From Woeseiaceae bacterium (GTDB lineage: Bacteria > Pseudomonadota > Gammaproteobacteria > Steroidobacterales > Woeseiaceae), in contig JAPKEL010000008.1 of NCBI GenBank assembly GCA_028822065.1, forward strand, positions 1-64,000: a stretch of DNA of 64,000 nt, in the 5' to 3' direction. The position numbers and the translations under genes are program-made. Shown here in pieces: positions 37,691 through 47,557 of the stretch. Positions within the stretch are counted from its first letter, which is position 1; each line of letters opens with the position of its first letter. The notes beneath the pieces are model-generated. The model was not told the origin of the DNA. It saw nothing but the letters and a program-made list of their open reading frames with translations, and made no database searches.

Positions 37691-37832
37691 GAGCGTTGTT
37701 CGACTTTTATTTGATACTCTATTGTTAATTAATTAATGAGATTAAATTTTATAATATTCTTAAAAATTACATTTACAAGTAAAATAAAATAATCGTAACC
37801 TAGAAGTAAATTCTATTTATTGGGAATAAAGT

Positions 37833-40526
37833 GTGGCAAATATATTAACTAATTTATTCGGCAGTCGTAATCAAAGACTCTTGAAGCGCCTATCGAAAAA
37901 AGTGGGCGCTATAAATAATCTAGAGCCAGAATTGCATGCTCTAACTGATGAACTTCTTAAATCAAAGACTGAAGAATTTAGGGGTCGTTTAACTAAAGGT
38001 GAAACCCTGGAAGATTTATTGATTGAGTCTTTTGCTGTTGTTCGTGAAGTTTCCCAAAGAACATTAAAAATGAGGCCTTTTGATGTTCAACTAATTGGTG
38101 GCATGGTGTTGCATCAGGGCGATATTGCGGAAATGAGAACTGGCGAAGGGAAAACTTTAGTTGCAACATTGCCTGCTTATCTAAATGCTTTGAGTGGGAA
38201 AGGAGTGCATATAGTTACTGTAAATGAGTATCTTGCAAAAAGAGATGCCGATTGGATGCGACCAATTTATGAGTTTTTAGATTTAACCGTTAGCGTTACT
38301 TCAAACGGGCAAAGCCATGATGAAAAAAAAGCAGCGTATGAGGCTGACATTACTTACACCACAAATAATGAATTAGGGTTTGATTACCTTCGTGATAATC
38401 TAGCTTTCTCGAGCGATGATAAAGTTCAAAAAGAATTGAATTTCGCAATAGTTGACGAAGTTGATTCAATCTTGATTGATGAGGCACGCACACCTTTAAT
38501 TATTTCTGGCCCTGTAGAGGAAAATACAGATCTTTATCAAAAGATAAATAAATTGATCCCGAAATTAAGTCCTCAAGACGAAGAAGATGGTGATGGCGAT
38601 TACTCTAAGGATGAAAAATCTAAACAAGTCTATATCTCTGAGGCTGGTCATCAACATACAGAAGAATTGATGATCAAGTCTGGCCTCTTACAAGAAAATG
38701 AGAGTCTTTATGATGCGGGTAATATTCGTCTATTACATCATTTAAACGCTGCTTTAAGAGCTCATGTGATGTTTAAACTTGACATTGATTATATTATTAA
38801 AGATGGCGAAGTTGTAATTGTAGATGAATTTACAGGTAGAACTATGCCGGGAAGAAGATGGTCTGACGGGCTTCACCAAGCTGTTGAGGCGAAAGAAAAT
38901 GTCTCAGTTAAGCAAGAAAATCAAACTGTAGCTTCTATAACATTTCAAAATTATTTTCGTTTATATAATAATTTATCTGGTATGACCGGAACAGCTGATA
39001 CCGAGGCTTATGAATTTCAATCAATATATGGTCTTGAAGTAATAGTAATCCCCACTCATAAAGCAATGATACGCAATGATCAACCAGATAAAGTTTACCT
39101 TACTGAAGAAGGTAAATTTAATGCCATTATTGAGGATATTATTGACTGTAGAAAAAGAAATCAACCAGCTCTCGTTGGTACAACCTCGATCGAAACCTCG
39201 GAATTATTATCTTCGATATTAAATAAAAAGAATATTAAACATGAAGTATTGAATGCTAAGCAGCATGAACGAGAGGCAGTTGTTGTGCAGCAGGCCGGCC
39301 GACCAGGCGCAATAACTATAGCGACAAATATGGCCGGACGTGGAACGGACATTGTATTAGGTGGCAATTTAAACGCAGAACTGGAAGAGCAGGAAGGGGA
39401 TAAAGAAGCAATAACAACTAATTGGACGCAAAGACAAGCTCAAGTAATTGAAGCTGGCGGACTTCATATAATTGGTACAGAAAGGCATGAATCTAGAAGG
39501 ATTGATAATCAACTTAGAGGTCGATCTGGAAGACAAGGTGATCCTGGCTCTAGTTGTTTTTATTTATCGATGGAAGATAATTTAATGCGTATTTTTGGCG
39601 ATCCAGATAGGACAAAGTCTCTTTTATCACGAGCTGGAATGAAGGAAAGTGAAGCCATTGAAAGTAAACTTCTGAGTCGACAAATTGAAAAAGCTCAACG
39701 TAAAGTTGAATCACATAATTTTGATATTCGAAAAAACTTGCTCGAATATGATGATGTATCAAATGATCAAAGGAAAGTTGTTTATCACCAAAGAAATGAA
39801 TTAATGAGTGCAGATGAAATTGGCTCATCGATTCTAGCCATAAGAGAAGAAGTGATAGAACTTACGGTCGATAAATATATTCAAGAAGATAGTCATGAGG
39901 AAAATTGGGGCTCCGAAGAATTAATGCAGGCTTTAGAAAAAGAATTTTTATTACCACTTAAAATACCTCAATGGATCAAGGATGATCCAAAATTAAATGC
40001 TTCAATGATACGTGAACGTTGTGTTGAAAAAATGCAATCTGCCAGTCAAGAAAAAGAAGAAGCTGTTGGATCTGATTTAATGAGAATGGTAGAAAAAGAA
40101 ATCATGCTTAAACAACTTGATCTTCATTGGAAAGAGCATTTGGCAGGTATGGATTACTTGCGACAGGGTATCGGTCTTAGGGGTTACGCCCAAAAAAATC
40201 CTAAACAAGAATATAAGCGTGAAGCATTTTTAATGTTTGGCGAAATGCTAGATCAAGTTAAGTATGATGTAATTAGCATGCTATCAAGAATTAGAATTCA
40301 AAGTGAGGAAGATGTATCAAGAATGGAGGCGCAAAGAAGGGCTGAGCAATCTATGGAATTCAATCACCCTGATGCTACTAATCTAAATGATTCAGATACA
40401 AATAATAATTTACAGCAACAAAGTGGAAGTCCTTTTGTAAGGTCAGATAAGAAAATAGGCAGAAATGATCCATGCCCATGTGAATCCGGGAAGAAATATA
40501 AGCAATGCCATGGTCGTTTAGATTAA
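37833..40526 (+). CDS. secA: Preprotein translocase ATPase SecA
   Basis: Motor of Sec-dependent export. It has 897 residues, full length. Walker A is [12 protein letters not shown] at about 103, [14 protein letters not shown] is the Walker B/preprotein-binding entrance, and the second ATP domain has [10 protein letters not shown]. The acidic linker is followed by the C-terminal zinc motif [14 protein letters not shown], which binds SecB and lipid in known cases. The start is GTG at 37833 ([13 protein letters not shown]). It is followed by mutT after 12 bp, the standard order. Confidence 0.98.
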   Translation: MANILTNLFGSRNQRLLKRLSKKVGAINNLEPELHALTDELLKSKTEEFRGRLTKGETLEDLLIESFAVVREVSQRTLKMRPFDVQLIGGMVLHQGDIAEMRTGEGKTLVATLPAYLNALSGKGVHIVTVNEYLAKRDADWMRPIYEFLDLTVSVTSNGQSHDEKKAAYEADITYTTNNELGFDYLRDNLAFSSDDKVQKELNFAIVDEVDSILIDEARTPLIISGPVEENTDLYQKINKLIPKLSPQDEEDGDGDYSKDEKSKQVYISEAGHQHTEELMIKSGLLQENESLYDAGNIRLLHHLNAALRAHVMFKLDIDYIIKDGEVVIVDEFTGRTMPGRRWSDGLHQAVEAKENVSVKQENQTVASITFQNYFRLYNNLSGMTGTADTEAYEFQSIYGLEVIVIPTHKAMIRNDQPDKVYLTEEGKFNAIIEDIIDCRKRNQPALVGTTSIETSELLSSILNKKNIKHEVLNAKQHEREAVVVQQAGRPGAITIATNMAGRGTDIVLGGNLNAELEEQEGDKEAITTNWTQRQAQVIEAGGLHIIGTERHESRRIDNQLRGRSGRQGDPGSSCFYLSMEDNLMRIFGDPDRTKSLLSRAGMKESEAIESKLLSRQIEKAQRKVESHNFDIRKNLLEYDDVSNDQRKVVYHQRNELMSADEIGSSILAIREEVIELTVDKYIQEDSHEENWGSEELMQALEKEFLLPLKIPQWIKDDPKLNASMIRERCVEKMQSASQEKEEAVGSDLMRMVEKEIMLKQLDLHWKEHLAGMDYLRQGIGLRGYAQKNPKQEYKREAFLMFGEMLDQVKYDVISMLSRIRIQSEEDVSRMEAQRRAEQSMEFNHPDATNLNDSDTNNNLQQQSGSPFVRSDKKIGRNDPCPCESGKKYKQCHGRLD

Positions 40527-40538
40527 GGTTTATTAAAA

Positions 40539-40931
40539 TTGCGAAGCATTGAAGTTGCGGCCGGCATCCTCATTGATGAAAAGAAACGCGTATTACTTTC
40601 TCAGCGTTCTCACTTAAAGATTTTTCCATTACAATGGGAATTTCCAGGCGGGAAACTAAAAGAAAATGAGTCTATCGAATTTGCTTTAATTCGCGAATTA
40701 AAAGAAGAGCTTAATATTGAAATATGTGATCCTGAATTTTTTATGCAACTTAAGTATAGCTATGAAACGTTTAAAGTAAAAATTCATTTTTACTTAGTAT
40801 ATTCATGGTCTGGTTTAGTTATTGGTAATGAGAGCCAGATAATTCAATGGTGCTCAACAGATCAATTAGAGAAAATTGATCTGTTGGAAGCAGATGCACC
40901 TGTTATTAAAGAGTTAAAAGGGGTGATTTAA
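40539..40931 (+). CDS. mutT: Nudix hydrolase MutT (8-oxo-dGTP diphosphatase)
   Basis: Removes oxidised guanine nucleotides. It has 130 residues, near E. coli MutT. The Nudix box is complete: G-x5-E-x7-RELKEE starting at GGKLKENE. The start codon is TTG at 40539 with AAGG before it; there is no alternative ATG before the conserved core VAAGILID. It follows secA as in E. coli. An 8-bp inverted repeat (AATTTGCT at 40930, AGCAAATT at 40953) spans the convergent ends of mutT and zapD and may act as a shared terminator. Confidence 0.93.
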   Translation: MRSIEVAAGILIDEKKRVLLSQRSHLKIFPLQWEFPGGKLKENESIEFALIRELKEELNIEICDPEFFMQLKYSYETFKVKIHFYLVYSWSGLVIGNESQIIQWCSTDQLEKIDLLEADAPVIKELKGVI

Positions 40932-40950
40932 TTTGCTTCGTGAAATTAGA

Positions 40951-41748
40951 CTAGCAAATTGAGATTTTGAATAAAATATCATCGTGAGTCTGAATTGCTC
41001 GTTGATTGATATCACACCATTCTAGGAATCTAACTGTAAAGCGGTGCTGGTTACCGCTAATTTCTGGGAAAAGATAACTTTCTTCCGGTAAAGTCACTCT
41101 TACTAGTTGATCGTGTGAATATGGAGGCATTTTATGCTGGTACATCCCATTAGTTGCCGATTTTTCCATCGGCTTGGTACTTTCACGTATTAACCAAAGA
41201 AGTTCGACCACTGCATTGCAAACAGGTTTTATCATACCAAGCCAGAGATCAAAATCTTGTTTTCTTCTATCATGTATCTGCCTGAGCCAATGACTAAATT
41301 CAGGTAAGTCAAATTCACAAGTACCGCCTGGTATAGTGCTTCGGTGTTTTATGGCGCTTAAGAATTCGTTATCTCTGAGGGGTTGTATAAAATTAGTTCC
41401 TATCGCTCGAAGTGCATCTCTTCTTTTGGTTAGATTTTCAACCATGATATCTAACCTATCAGGATCAACCGTTGGTTGACTGTGATAGCTGGTTAATATT
41501 CCAATATGACGATCTAACTCTTTATGTACATCACTTCTAATATCACCTCTGGTTAATATAGCCATCACTTCAAGAAGACTTGTGATTGCACCTCTTGAGG
41601 CCCAATCTGTAGTAATTTCAGTAAAGTAGCTATATTGTTGATAGAGAAATTCTAGACGCAGAAATGTCCTCATTCTTTCACTGAGAGGTAACTCATATTC
41701 TGGTGATCTCCGAGAAGTCAGATCTAAATTTTCAAATTGTTTACCCAT
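40951..41748 (-). CDS. zapD: Cell division protein ZapD
   Basis: FtsZ-binding protein that bundles filaments in the ring. It has 265 residues, close to E. coli ZapD (YacF). Typical parts are the ERMRTFLRLEFLYQQ start, LLEVMAILTRGDIRSDVHKELDRH, and the C-terminal FPEISGNQHRFTVRFLEW. It follows coaE on the same strand after a 222-bp gap; in relatives yacG often lies close by, but no zinc-finger frame of that kind is found here. It is the only other FtsZ-ring protein outside the dcw block. Confidence 0.94.
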   Translation of the reverse strand: MGKQFENLDLTSRRSPEYELPLSERMRTFLRLEFLYQQYSYFTEITTDWASRGAITSLLEVMAILTRGDIRSDVHKELDRHIGILTSYHSQPTVDPDRLDIMVENLTKRRDALRAIGTNFIQPLRDNEFLSAIKHRSTIPGGTCEFDLPEFSHWLRQIHDRRKQDFDLWLGMIKPVCNAVVELLWLIRESTKPMEKSATNGMYQHKMPPYSHDQLVRVTLPEESYLFPEISGNQHRFTVRFLEWCDINQRAIQTHDDILFKISIC

Positions 41749-41970
41749 AGATTTATAGCATACCTTGAATATTTCCAGTTCATATTAATTGAGAAGTAAA
41801 TTTTTAGTAATTCAAGTGAAAATAATTTTCTGTATTTATTTAATAATTGATTTTCTTGATGACGAGTAATAATCATATTATCTTGCTTCTAATGAAATTG
41901 AAATGACTAATGAACGACAAGATCGGGCAAATCATGGCACTTATTTCACAGAAAACTTTGTCACTTATTG
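41749..41970. other. Gap between coaE and zapD without a convincing gene
   Basis: 222 bp, AT-rich. I looked for yacG (two CxxC pairs) on both strands and found none. A 38-codon plus-strand frame (start about 41903) runs into the coaE 3' end in antisense and looks accidental. Confidence 0.4.
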
Positions 41971-42591
41971 TTATTTCAAACTAAATCGTAAATATTTTTT
42001 ATGGATTTCTTTAATTTGAGGTATTATTTTTTGGAAATCACAGTTGTTGTTTATCACATCATCAGCTATCGCTAATCTTTCATTTCGTTTAGCTTGAGAG
42101 GCTACAATTTGTTTTGCTAGTTGTAATGAGCCACCATCTCTCTTTATCAGTCTATTGATTTGTGTTTCTTCATCACAATCAATAACAAGGATTTTATTAG
42201 CCTGATGCCTAAGCGGAGATGTTGTGAGCAAGGGGACGACAATTATTTGATATGGACCTGATGACGATAGTAATTTCAGTGTAACTTTCTTTTGAATCTC
42301 TGGATGTATAATTGCTTCTAGGATTTGACGTTTGTGTGGATCTTCGAAAACAAGTTTTCGCATATATTGACGATTCAATTCACCAGAATCAGTCAGAATA
42401 TCCGTACTGAATTTCTTAATAATTAGGGATAAAATTTCACTACCTGGTTCTACTAGATGATGAGCGATTTCATCAGTATCAATAATTTCTATACCCAGAT
42501 CTTTGAATACTTGACTGACCTTTGATTTACCTGATGCTATGCCACCTGTGAGGGCGACATGATAGTTTAATTGTCTATTTTCTATGTTGAT
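41971..42591 (-). CDS. coaE: Dephospho-CoA kinase CoaE, start codon uncertain
   Basis: Last step of coenzyme A synthesis. The frame is intact: the ATP loop VALTGGIASGKS lies about 12 residues in, then DTDEIAHHLVEPG, and the CoA-site helix RQYMRKLVFEDPHKRQILEAIIHPEI, ending at 41971. That gives about 206 residues, the normal length. However, no ATG, GTG or TTG occurs in frame between the upstream stop and the P-loop; the first standard start is a TTG at 42378 well inside the kinase domain. Candidates are ATC at 42591, about seven bases after an AAGAAG, or ATA at 42585 or 42597. It lies directly after pilD, the common pilD-coaE order. Confidence 0.85.
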   Translation of the reverse strand: MNIENRQLNYHVALTGGIASGKSKVSQVFKDLGIEIIDTDEIAHHLVEPGSEILSLIIKKFSTDILTDSGELNRQYMRKLVFEDPHKRQILEAIIHPEIQKKVTLKLLSSSGPYQIIVVPLLTTSPLRHQANKILVIDCDEETQINRLIKRDGGSLQLAKQIVASQAKRNERLAIADDVINNNCDFQKIIPQIKEIHKKYLRFSLK

Positions 42592-42610
42592 ATATATTCT
42601 TCTTATTTTA

Positions 42611-43432
42611 TTAAATGAATGAGTATATAGTTATTATTTTTGCACCAAATACTAGGGAAATCCATCCCGAAATTGCAAGAAATGGCCCAAATGGTATAGG
42701 TGTATCCTTATCGGTTCGTTTGAGATTGATAGATATTAGGCCATAAATAAGGCCTAGTATTGAAGCAAAAAATAAGGTCATGGGTATTAATTGCCAACCA
42801 ACCCAGGCGCCAATTGCTGCGAGTAATTTAAAATCGCCATAACCGAGCCCCTCCTTTTTTGTAATAAAAAAGTGAATATGATAAATGAACCATAAAATAA
42901 GGTAGCCAGAAATTACACCTAAAATACTTGATTTAGTATCTATTAGGATTGACGATAGACTATTCTCTGAATAAATAATGGTACATAGTAATCCCGCCCA
43001 TAATAGAGTCAATGATAGGGAATCGGGAATTATTTTGTGATTAATATCAATAAAACTAATTATTATTAAAACCCATAAAAAAAATAGAATCGCGATTAAT
43101 TCAATAATCAGGCCATAATAAAGACCGCAGTATATTGTAAAAATCATCGTAATCAATTCTACTAAGGGGTATTGGGAAGAGATAATTCTTTCGCAATAAG
43201 CGCACTTACCCTTAAGAATAATGTAACTAATAATCGGTATATTATGAAGAAATCGGATTGTATTTGAGCAATTTCTGCATTGAGATCTTGGCCAAAAAAG
43301 GTTGTATTTAGAGTTATTTGAGGACCCATTATAAATAATCGGAATCCTATAGATAAATACATTTAGTAGGCTGCCGGCCATAAGTCCACAGATTACTAAT
43401 ATAAATATAATGGTGAGATTGATTTCTTGCAT
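42611..43432 (-). CDS. pilD: Type IV prepilin peptidase PilD
   Basis: Inner-membrane aspartic protease that cleaves and N-methylates type IV prepilins. It has 273 residues with about eight helices. The zinc-binding cytoplasmic loop has two CxxC pairs (CRNC and CAYC). The two catalytic aspartates are in FIDINHKIIPD and GYGDFKLL (GxGD motif). It is preceded by a mini-pilin gene 44 bp upstream on the same strand and followed by coaE. The pilB and pilC genes that usually stand between the pilin and pilD are missing. Confidence 0.96.
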   Translation of the reverse strand: MQEINLTIIFILVICGLMAGSLLNVFIYRIPIIYNGSSNNSKYNLFWPRSQCRNCSNTIRFLHNIPIISYIILKGKCAYCERIISSQYPLVELITMIFTIYCGLYYGLIIELIAILFFLWVLIIISFIDINHKIIPDSLSLTLLWAGLLCTIIYSENSLSSILIDTKSSILGVISGYLILWFIYHIHFFITKKEGLGYGDFKLLAAIGAWVGWQLIPMTLFFASILGLIYGLISINLKRTDKDTPIPFGPFLAISGWISLVFGAKIITIYSFI

Positions 43433-43476
43433 GGTTATGTTGAATCTTAACGTTTTTTAAAGGTCGTTAAATGGTG

Positions 43477-43614
43477 TTATTTTTTTAAAATAATTGTCTC
43501 ATTGCGATTGTTGTAATCCTTATAGGCTGGTATGGCTATAGATATCATAATCCCTGCGATAATTATGACTACCAGAATTTCAATCAAGGTAAATCCATTC
43601 TTTAATTTTTTCAT
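43477..43614 (-). CDS. Mini type IV pilin-like protein (45 residues)
   Basis: A short frame found by eye: ATG at 43614, TAA at 43477-43479. It begins with a classic type III signal, MKKLKNG then FTLIEILVV: Gly at -1, Phe at +1, Glu at +5, followed by the hydrophobic helix and a PAYKDYN segment as in PilA/PilE-type pilins. After 38 mature residues it stops, so the whole globular domain is absent. It may be a truncated pilin gene (no homologous continuation is visible beyond the stop) or a true mini-pilin. It is adjacent to pilD, the enzyme that would process it. No strong ribosome site is visible. Confidence 0.75.
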   Translation of the reverse strand: MKKLKNGFTLIEILVVIIIAGIMISIAIPAYKDYNNRNETIILKK

Positions 43615-43818
43615 TATTATTTAGACGCCATTAAAACTTATTATTAAAAGAGCTTATTATGAAGAGGTCGTAACCTCAAGGTTATATAATATTATTAAAA
43701 TCATTATAGTGGTTTCATTTATGTTTGCGTTATGAAAGAATTCTGCTTTGGTGGATTATAAATATCCTCAACATAATTATTCAAATTTTTTTAATTTTTT
43801 AGGAAGTGATCATAATCA

Positions 43819-44985
43819 ATGAATTTACATGAATATCAATCTAAGCAGTTATTTATTAAATACGGAATACCCACGCCAGTCGGTTATACAGCCACAACTA
43901 GAAATGAAGCAAAGGCGGCGGCTGAGAAGATTGGTGGTTCAGTTTGGGTAGTCAAAGCTCAAGCTCACACCGGTGGGAGAGGGAAAGCTGGTGGTGTTAA
44001 AATAGCAAAAACAATTGATGAAGTGCAACAGTATTCTGAGGAAATGATAGGTATGACCTTGGTTACGCACCAAACAGGTGCAGATGGTTTGCCAGTAAAT
44101 ATGGTTTATATTGAACCAGCTTCAGAGATCGATCGAGAAATCTACTTGAGCGTTTTGTTGGATCGTGAGCAAGAAATGATCTCATTTGTAGCTTCAGCCG
44201 CTGGCGGAATGGATATAGAAGAGGTGGCTGAGAAAGAGCCTGAAAAGATATATAAAATTGCAATTTCACCTGCCTCGGGCCTAATGGATTATCAGATAAG
44301 ACAACTAGCTTTCGGCATTGGATTACATAAGGAGCAGCTTAGACAATTTTCGATTATTGTAAAAAGAATGTATGTACTGTTTTTAGAAAATGATGCAAGT
44401 TTGATCGAAGTTAATCCATTAATTGTCTCAAAAACTGGAGAAGTAATTGCATTAGATGCAAAAATTAATATTGATTCTAATGCCCTATTTAGACAAAAAG
44501 AGATAATGTCTTATAGAGATGCTTCACAAGAAGATGCCGTTGAGAACGAAGCAGCCGAAAATGAACTAAATTATGTTACTTTAGATGGCGATATAGCTTG
44601 TATGGTCAACGGAGCAGGGCTTGCCATGGCAACTATGGATCTCATAAAACTTCATGGTGGAGAGCCGGCAAATTTTCTCGATGTAGGTGGTGGCGCTACC
44701 AGTGATCGTGTTGCATTTGCTTTTAAATTAATTTTGTCGAATAAAAATGTACGAGCTATTTTAGTAAATATTTTTGGTGGCATTGTGCGTTGTGATCTTA
44801 TCGCTGAGGGTGTCATCAGTGCAGTGAAGGAAGTTGGTGTTAGCGTCCCCGTTATTGTTCGTCTAGAAGGCACAAATGTTGAGAAAGGAAGAAGTTTATT
44901 AAAGCAAAGTGGACTAGAGATTATCACTGCTTCTGATTTAACTGATGCAGCAAAAAAAGCAGTGGCAGTGGCGGTGCAATCATGA
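43819..44985 (+). CDS. sucC: Succinyl-CoA ligase (ADP-forming) beta subunit
   Basis: TCA-cycle enzyme making ATP or GTP from succinyl-CoA with SucD. It has 388 residues, the standard length. The N-terminal [12 protein letters not shown] and the ATP-grasp segment [16 protein letters not shown] are highly conserved, and the C-terminal CoA-ligase domain has [23 protein letters not shown] lies upstream of the ATG. It overlaps sucD by four bases. The 2-oxoglutarate dehydrogenase genes that often precede sucC are not here. Confidence 0.98.
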   Translation: MNLHEYQSKQLFIKYGIPTPVGYTATTRNEAKAAAEKIGGSVWVVKAQAHTGGRGKAGGVKIAKTIDEVQQYSEEMIGMTLVTHQTGADGLPVNMVYIEPASEIDREIYLSVLLDREQEMISFVASAAGGMDIEEVAEKEPEKIYKIAISPASGLMDYQIRQLAFGIGLHKEQLRQFSIIVKRMYVLFLENDASLIEVNPLIVSKTGEVIALDAKINIDSNALFRQKEIMSYRDASQEDAVENEAAENELNYVTLDGDIACMVNGAGLAMATMDLIKLHGGEPANFLDVGGGATSDRVAFAFKLILSNKNVRAILVNIFGGIVRCDLIAEGVISAVKEVGVSVPVIVRLEGTNVEKGRSLLKQSGLEIITASDLTDAAKKAVAVAVQS

Positions 44986-45854
44986 GTATTTTAATTAATA
45001 AAGATAGTAAAATTATCTGTCAGGGCATTACGGGTAAACAAGGTTCTTTCCATACTGAGCAATGTATTGAATATGGCACTCAGGTGGTTGCTGGGGTAAC
45101 TCCAGGAGCAAAAAGTGATTCACATCTTGGCGTACCAGTATTTGACACTGTGAGAGATGCAATTACTGCAACTCAAGCTGATGTAAGCATGATTTATGTG
45201 CCAGCACCTTTTGCTGCTGATGCAATTATAGAGGCTGCAGATGCAGGTGTTGAGCTTGTTGTCTGTATAACAGAAGGTATTCCAGTTTCGGATATGGTGA
45301 AAGTTAAAGCTACGCTGAAGCATTATAATTGCCGCCTCGTTGGACCAAATTGCCCAGGTGTTATTACTCCCGGTGAATGTAAGATAGGCATCATGCCAGG
45401 TTTTATTCATCAAAAAGGTAAGATTGGAGTTATCTCTCGCTCTGGAACTCTAACTTATGAGGCTGTCTATCAGACTACTCAGAATGGACTCGGTCAAACT
45501 ACCTGTGTAGGGATTGGCGGTGATCCAGTGAGAGGTATGAATTTTATCGATTGTCTAGAGCTCTTTCAGGCTGATATTGAGACTGAAGGTGTTGTTATGG
45601 TAGGTGAAATTGGCGGTACCGATGAAGAGGCAGCAGCAGAATTTATAAAAAGCGATGTTACAAAACCTGTAGTCGCATATATTGCCGGCGTAACCGCCCC
45701 GCCAGGAAAAAGAATGGGGCACGCAGGAGCGATAGTTGCTGGAGGAAAAGGAACGGCCAAGGATAAATACAAAGCATTGGATAATGCAGGTGTAATGACC
45801 GTTAAATCACCTGCTGAATTAGGGAGTGCAATTTTAGAATCAGTTACTAAGTAA
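44982..45854 (+). CDS. sucD: Succinyl-CoA ligase alpha subunit
   Basis: Alpha subunit, which binds CoA and carries the phosphorylated histidine. It has 290 residues. The CoA-binding Rossmann start is [18 protein letters not shown], followed by [20 protein letters not shown], and the phosphohistidine lies in [11 protein letters not shown]. Its ATG overlaps the sucC stop (ATGA), so translation is coupled. A 33-bp gap leads to nadE, which may be in the same transcript. Confidence 0.98.
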   Translation: MSILINKDSKIICQGITGKQGSFHTEQCIEYGTQVVAGVTPGAKSDSHLGVPVFDTVRDAITATQADVSMIYVPAPFAADAIIEAADAGVELVVCITEGIPVSDMVKVKATLKHYNCRLVGPNCPGVITPGECKIGIMPGFIHQKGKIGVISRSGTLTYEAVYQTTQNGLGQTTCVGIGGDPVRGMNFIDCLELFQADIETEGVVMVGEIGGTDEEAAAEFIKSDVTKPVVAYIAGVTAPPGKRMGHAGAIVAGGKGTAKDKYKALDNAGVMTVKSPAELGSAILESVTK

Positions 45855-45887
45855 CTCTATTATCGTCTTATAAAAAATATCACTCTA

Positions 45888-47519
45888 ATGAATAAAAAAA
45901 TTACTATTGCTTTAGCTCAAATCGACTTAATTGTTGGTGATATTACCGGTAACACGACTCGAATTCTTGATTGTTGTGAGCAAGTAAGAGTAGAGTCTCA
46001 AGCTGATTTAATTGTGTTTCCAGAGTTATCAATATCGGGTTATCCACCTGAAGATCTCCTATTGCATTCTGGTTTAAAGCGAAGAGTGGCTGAAGCTATC
46101 GAATTAATAAGAAAGCAAGTATCAGGAATTGCTGTATTAATCGGCTTTCCTGAGTATTCAGGGAATGTTATTTATAATAGTTGCGTTGTTTTTGAAAATT
46201 CCGAAGAGATAATTCGTTACCGTAAACATGTTCTCCCAAATTACAGTGTTTTTGATGAAAAACGCTATTTTGAACCCGGTAAAGAGACTGCTGTTTTTAA
46301 GCTGAAAGATACAAAAATAGGCATTAATATTTGTGAGGATATTTGGTATCCTAGCCCAGCCAAAAAATGTAAGGAGGCGGGTGCTGAATTAATCATTGTT
46401 ATTAATGGATCACCTTATGAGAAAGGTGGCCAACTTAAACGTGAAACAATCGTGACAGAAAGAATCTCTGAAATAATGCTTCCTATTGTTTATCTTAATA
46501 TGGTTGGCGGTCAAGATGAGCTGGTATTTGATGGCGCTTCATTTGTAATGAATACTGAAGGTGAGATAACTTATCGTGCACCTTCTTTTGAAGAGGCATT
46601 GGACGTTATTGAGTTAAGCGTGAAAGCCAAGCAAAAAGTACCATTGATTGCTTCTGTTGCTGAAAGATTAAGTGAAGAGGAAAGTATCTACAGGGCTTTG
46701 GTTAAAGGCACGCGTGATTATATCACTAAGCATAAATTTCCAGGTGTGGTTCTGGGTTTATCTGGCGGAATTGATTCAGCTTTAACCTTAGCTATTGCCT
46801 GTGATGCAATTGGAAGTGACAAAGTTAGAGCAATAATGATGCCTTATACCTATACCAGCAAAATGAGTCTTGAGGATGCAGAATTACAATCATCAATATT
46901 GAATATTCAGTATGATATTTTACCTATCGAAACACTTTATGATGCCTCTTTGGAGCTACTGAAGCCAATTTTCGTTGGAAGAGATATGGATACTACTGAA
47001 GAGAATATTCAATCTCGTGCGCGAGGTGTTTTGCTCATGGCGATATCCAATAAAACCGGTTTAATGCTCCTAACTACAGGCAACAAAAGTGAAATGGCAG
47101 TTGGTTATGCCACTCTTTATGGAGATATGGCTGGTGGCTTTGCCCCTTTAAAAGATTGCACGAAGACATTGGTAAAAAGGTTGGCAAATTATCGGAATAC
47201 AATTAGTGAAGTCATTCCAAGACGTGTTATTGAAAGAGAGCCCTCTGCTGAACTTCGTGAAAATCAACAAGATTGTGATTCTTTGCCGCCTTATGATGTA
47301 CTGGATCCTATTCTGGAATTATTTATTGAAGAAGATTTATCGGTTATGGAGATTGTTGATAGAGGATATGACCGTGCGACGGTGATCAGTATCTTAGAGA
47401 TGGTGAAACGAAACGAGTATAAGCGAAGGCAGGCACCACCGGGAATCAGAATTAGTAATCGTGCTTTTGGAAGGGATTGGCGTTATCCGATTACTTCTGG
47501 TTATAATTTCCCAGATTAA
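45888..47519 (+). CDS. nadE: Glutamine-dependent NAD synthetase
   Basis: Last step of NAD synthesis, using glutamine as the ammonia source. It has 543 residues, the two-domain form. The N-terminal nitrilase-type amidase has Glu in FPELSISGYPP, Lys in RYRKHVLPNY and Cys in NICEDIWYP. The C-terminal synthetase has the PP-loop LGLSGGIDSAL and TTGNKSEMAVGY. So it needs no external ammonia, unlike the short E. coli NadE. It follows sucCD closely and is convergent with bamD. Confidence 0.96.
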   Translation: MNKKITIALAQIDLIVGDITGNTTRILDCCEQVRVESQADLIVFPELSISGYPPEDLLLHSGLKRRVAEAIELIRKQVSGIAVLIGFPEYSGNVIYNSCVVFENSEEIIRYRKHVLPNYSVFDEKRYFEPGKETAVFKLKDTKIGINICEDIWYPSPAKKCKEAGAELIIVINGSPYEKGGQLKRETIVTERISEIMLPIVYLNMVGGQDELVFDGASFVMNTEGEITYRAPSFEEALDVIELSVKAKQKVPLIASVAERLSEEESIYRALVKGTRDYITKHKFPGVVLGLSGGIDSALTLAIACDAIGSDKVRAIMMPYTYTSKMSLEDAELQSSILNIQYDILPIETLYDASLELLKPIFVGRDMDTTEENIQSRARGVLLMAISNKTGLMLLTTGNKSEMAVGYATLYGDMAGGFAPLKDCTKTLVKRLANYRNTISEVIPRRVIEREPSAELRENQQDCDSLPPYDVLDPILELFIEEDLSVMEIVDRGYDRATVISILEMVKRNEYKRRQAPPGIRISNRAFGRDWRYPITSGYNFPD

Positions 47520-47557
47520 TTTTTATGATAAATACAATTATTTATGAAGCTACCTAG

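Noticed and set aside
37691-37832. secM-like arrest peptide gene before secA
   Set aside because: The 142-bp gap before secA has no suitable frame; instead a dciA-like gene lies there on the other strand.
41749-41970. yacG remnant or small gene between coaE and zapD
   Set aside because: No CxxC pairs on either strand; the open 38-codon plus-strand frame overlaps the coaE end in antisense and shows no family features.
41971-42597. Frameshifted coaE pseudogene
   Set aside because: The kinase frame is continuous from before the P-loop to the stop, with normal length and motifs. Only the start codon is irregular, so I report that instead.
43664-43683. Overlapping small hairpins upstream of sucC and the mini-pilin
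   Set aside because: GAGGT/ACCTC and AACCT/AGGTT pair only five bases each, and there is no known leader type to match; too weak to report as regulation.
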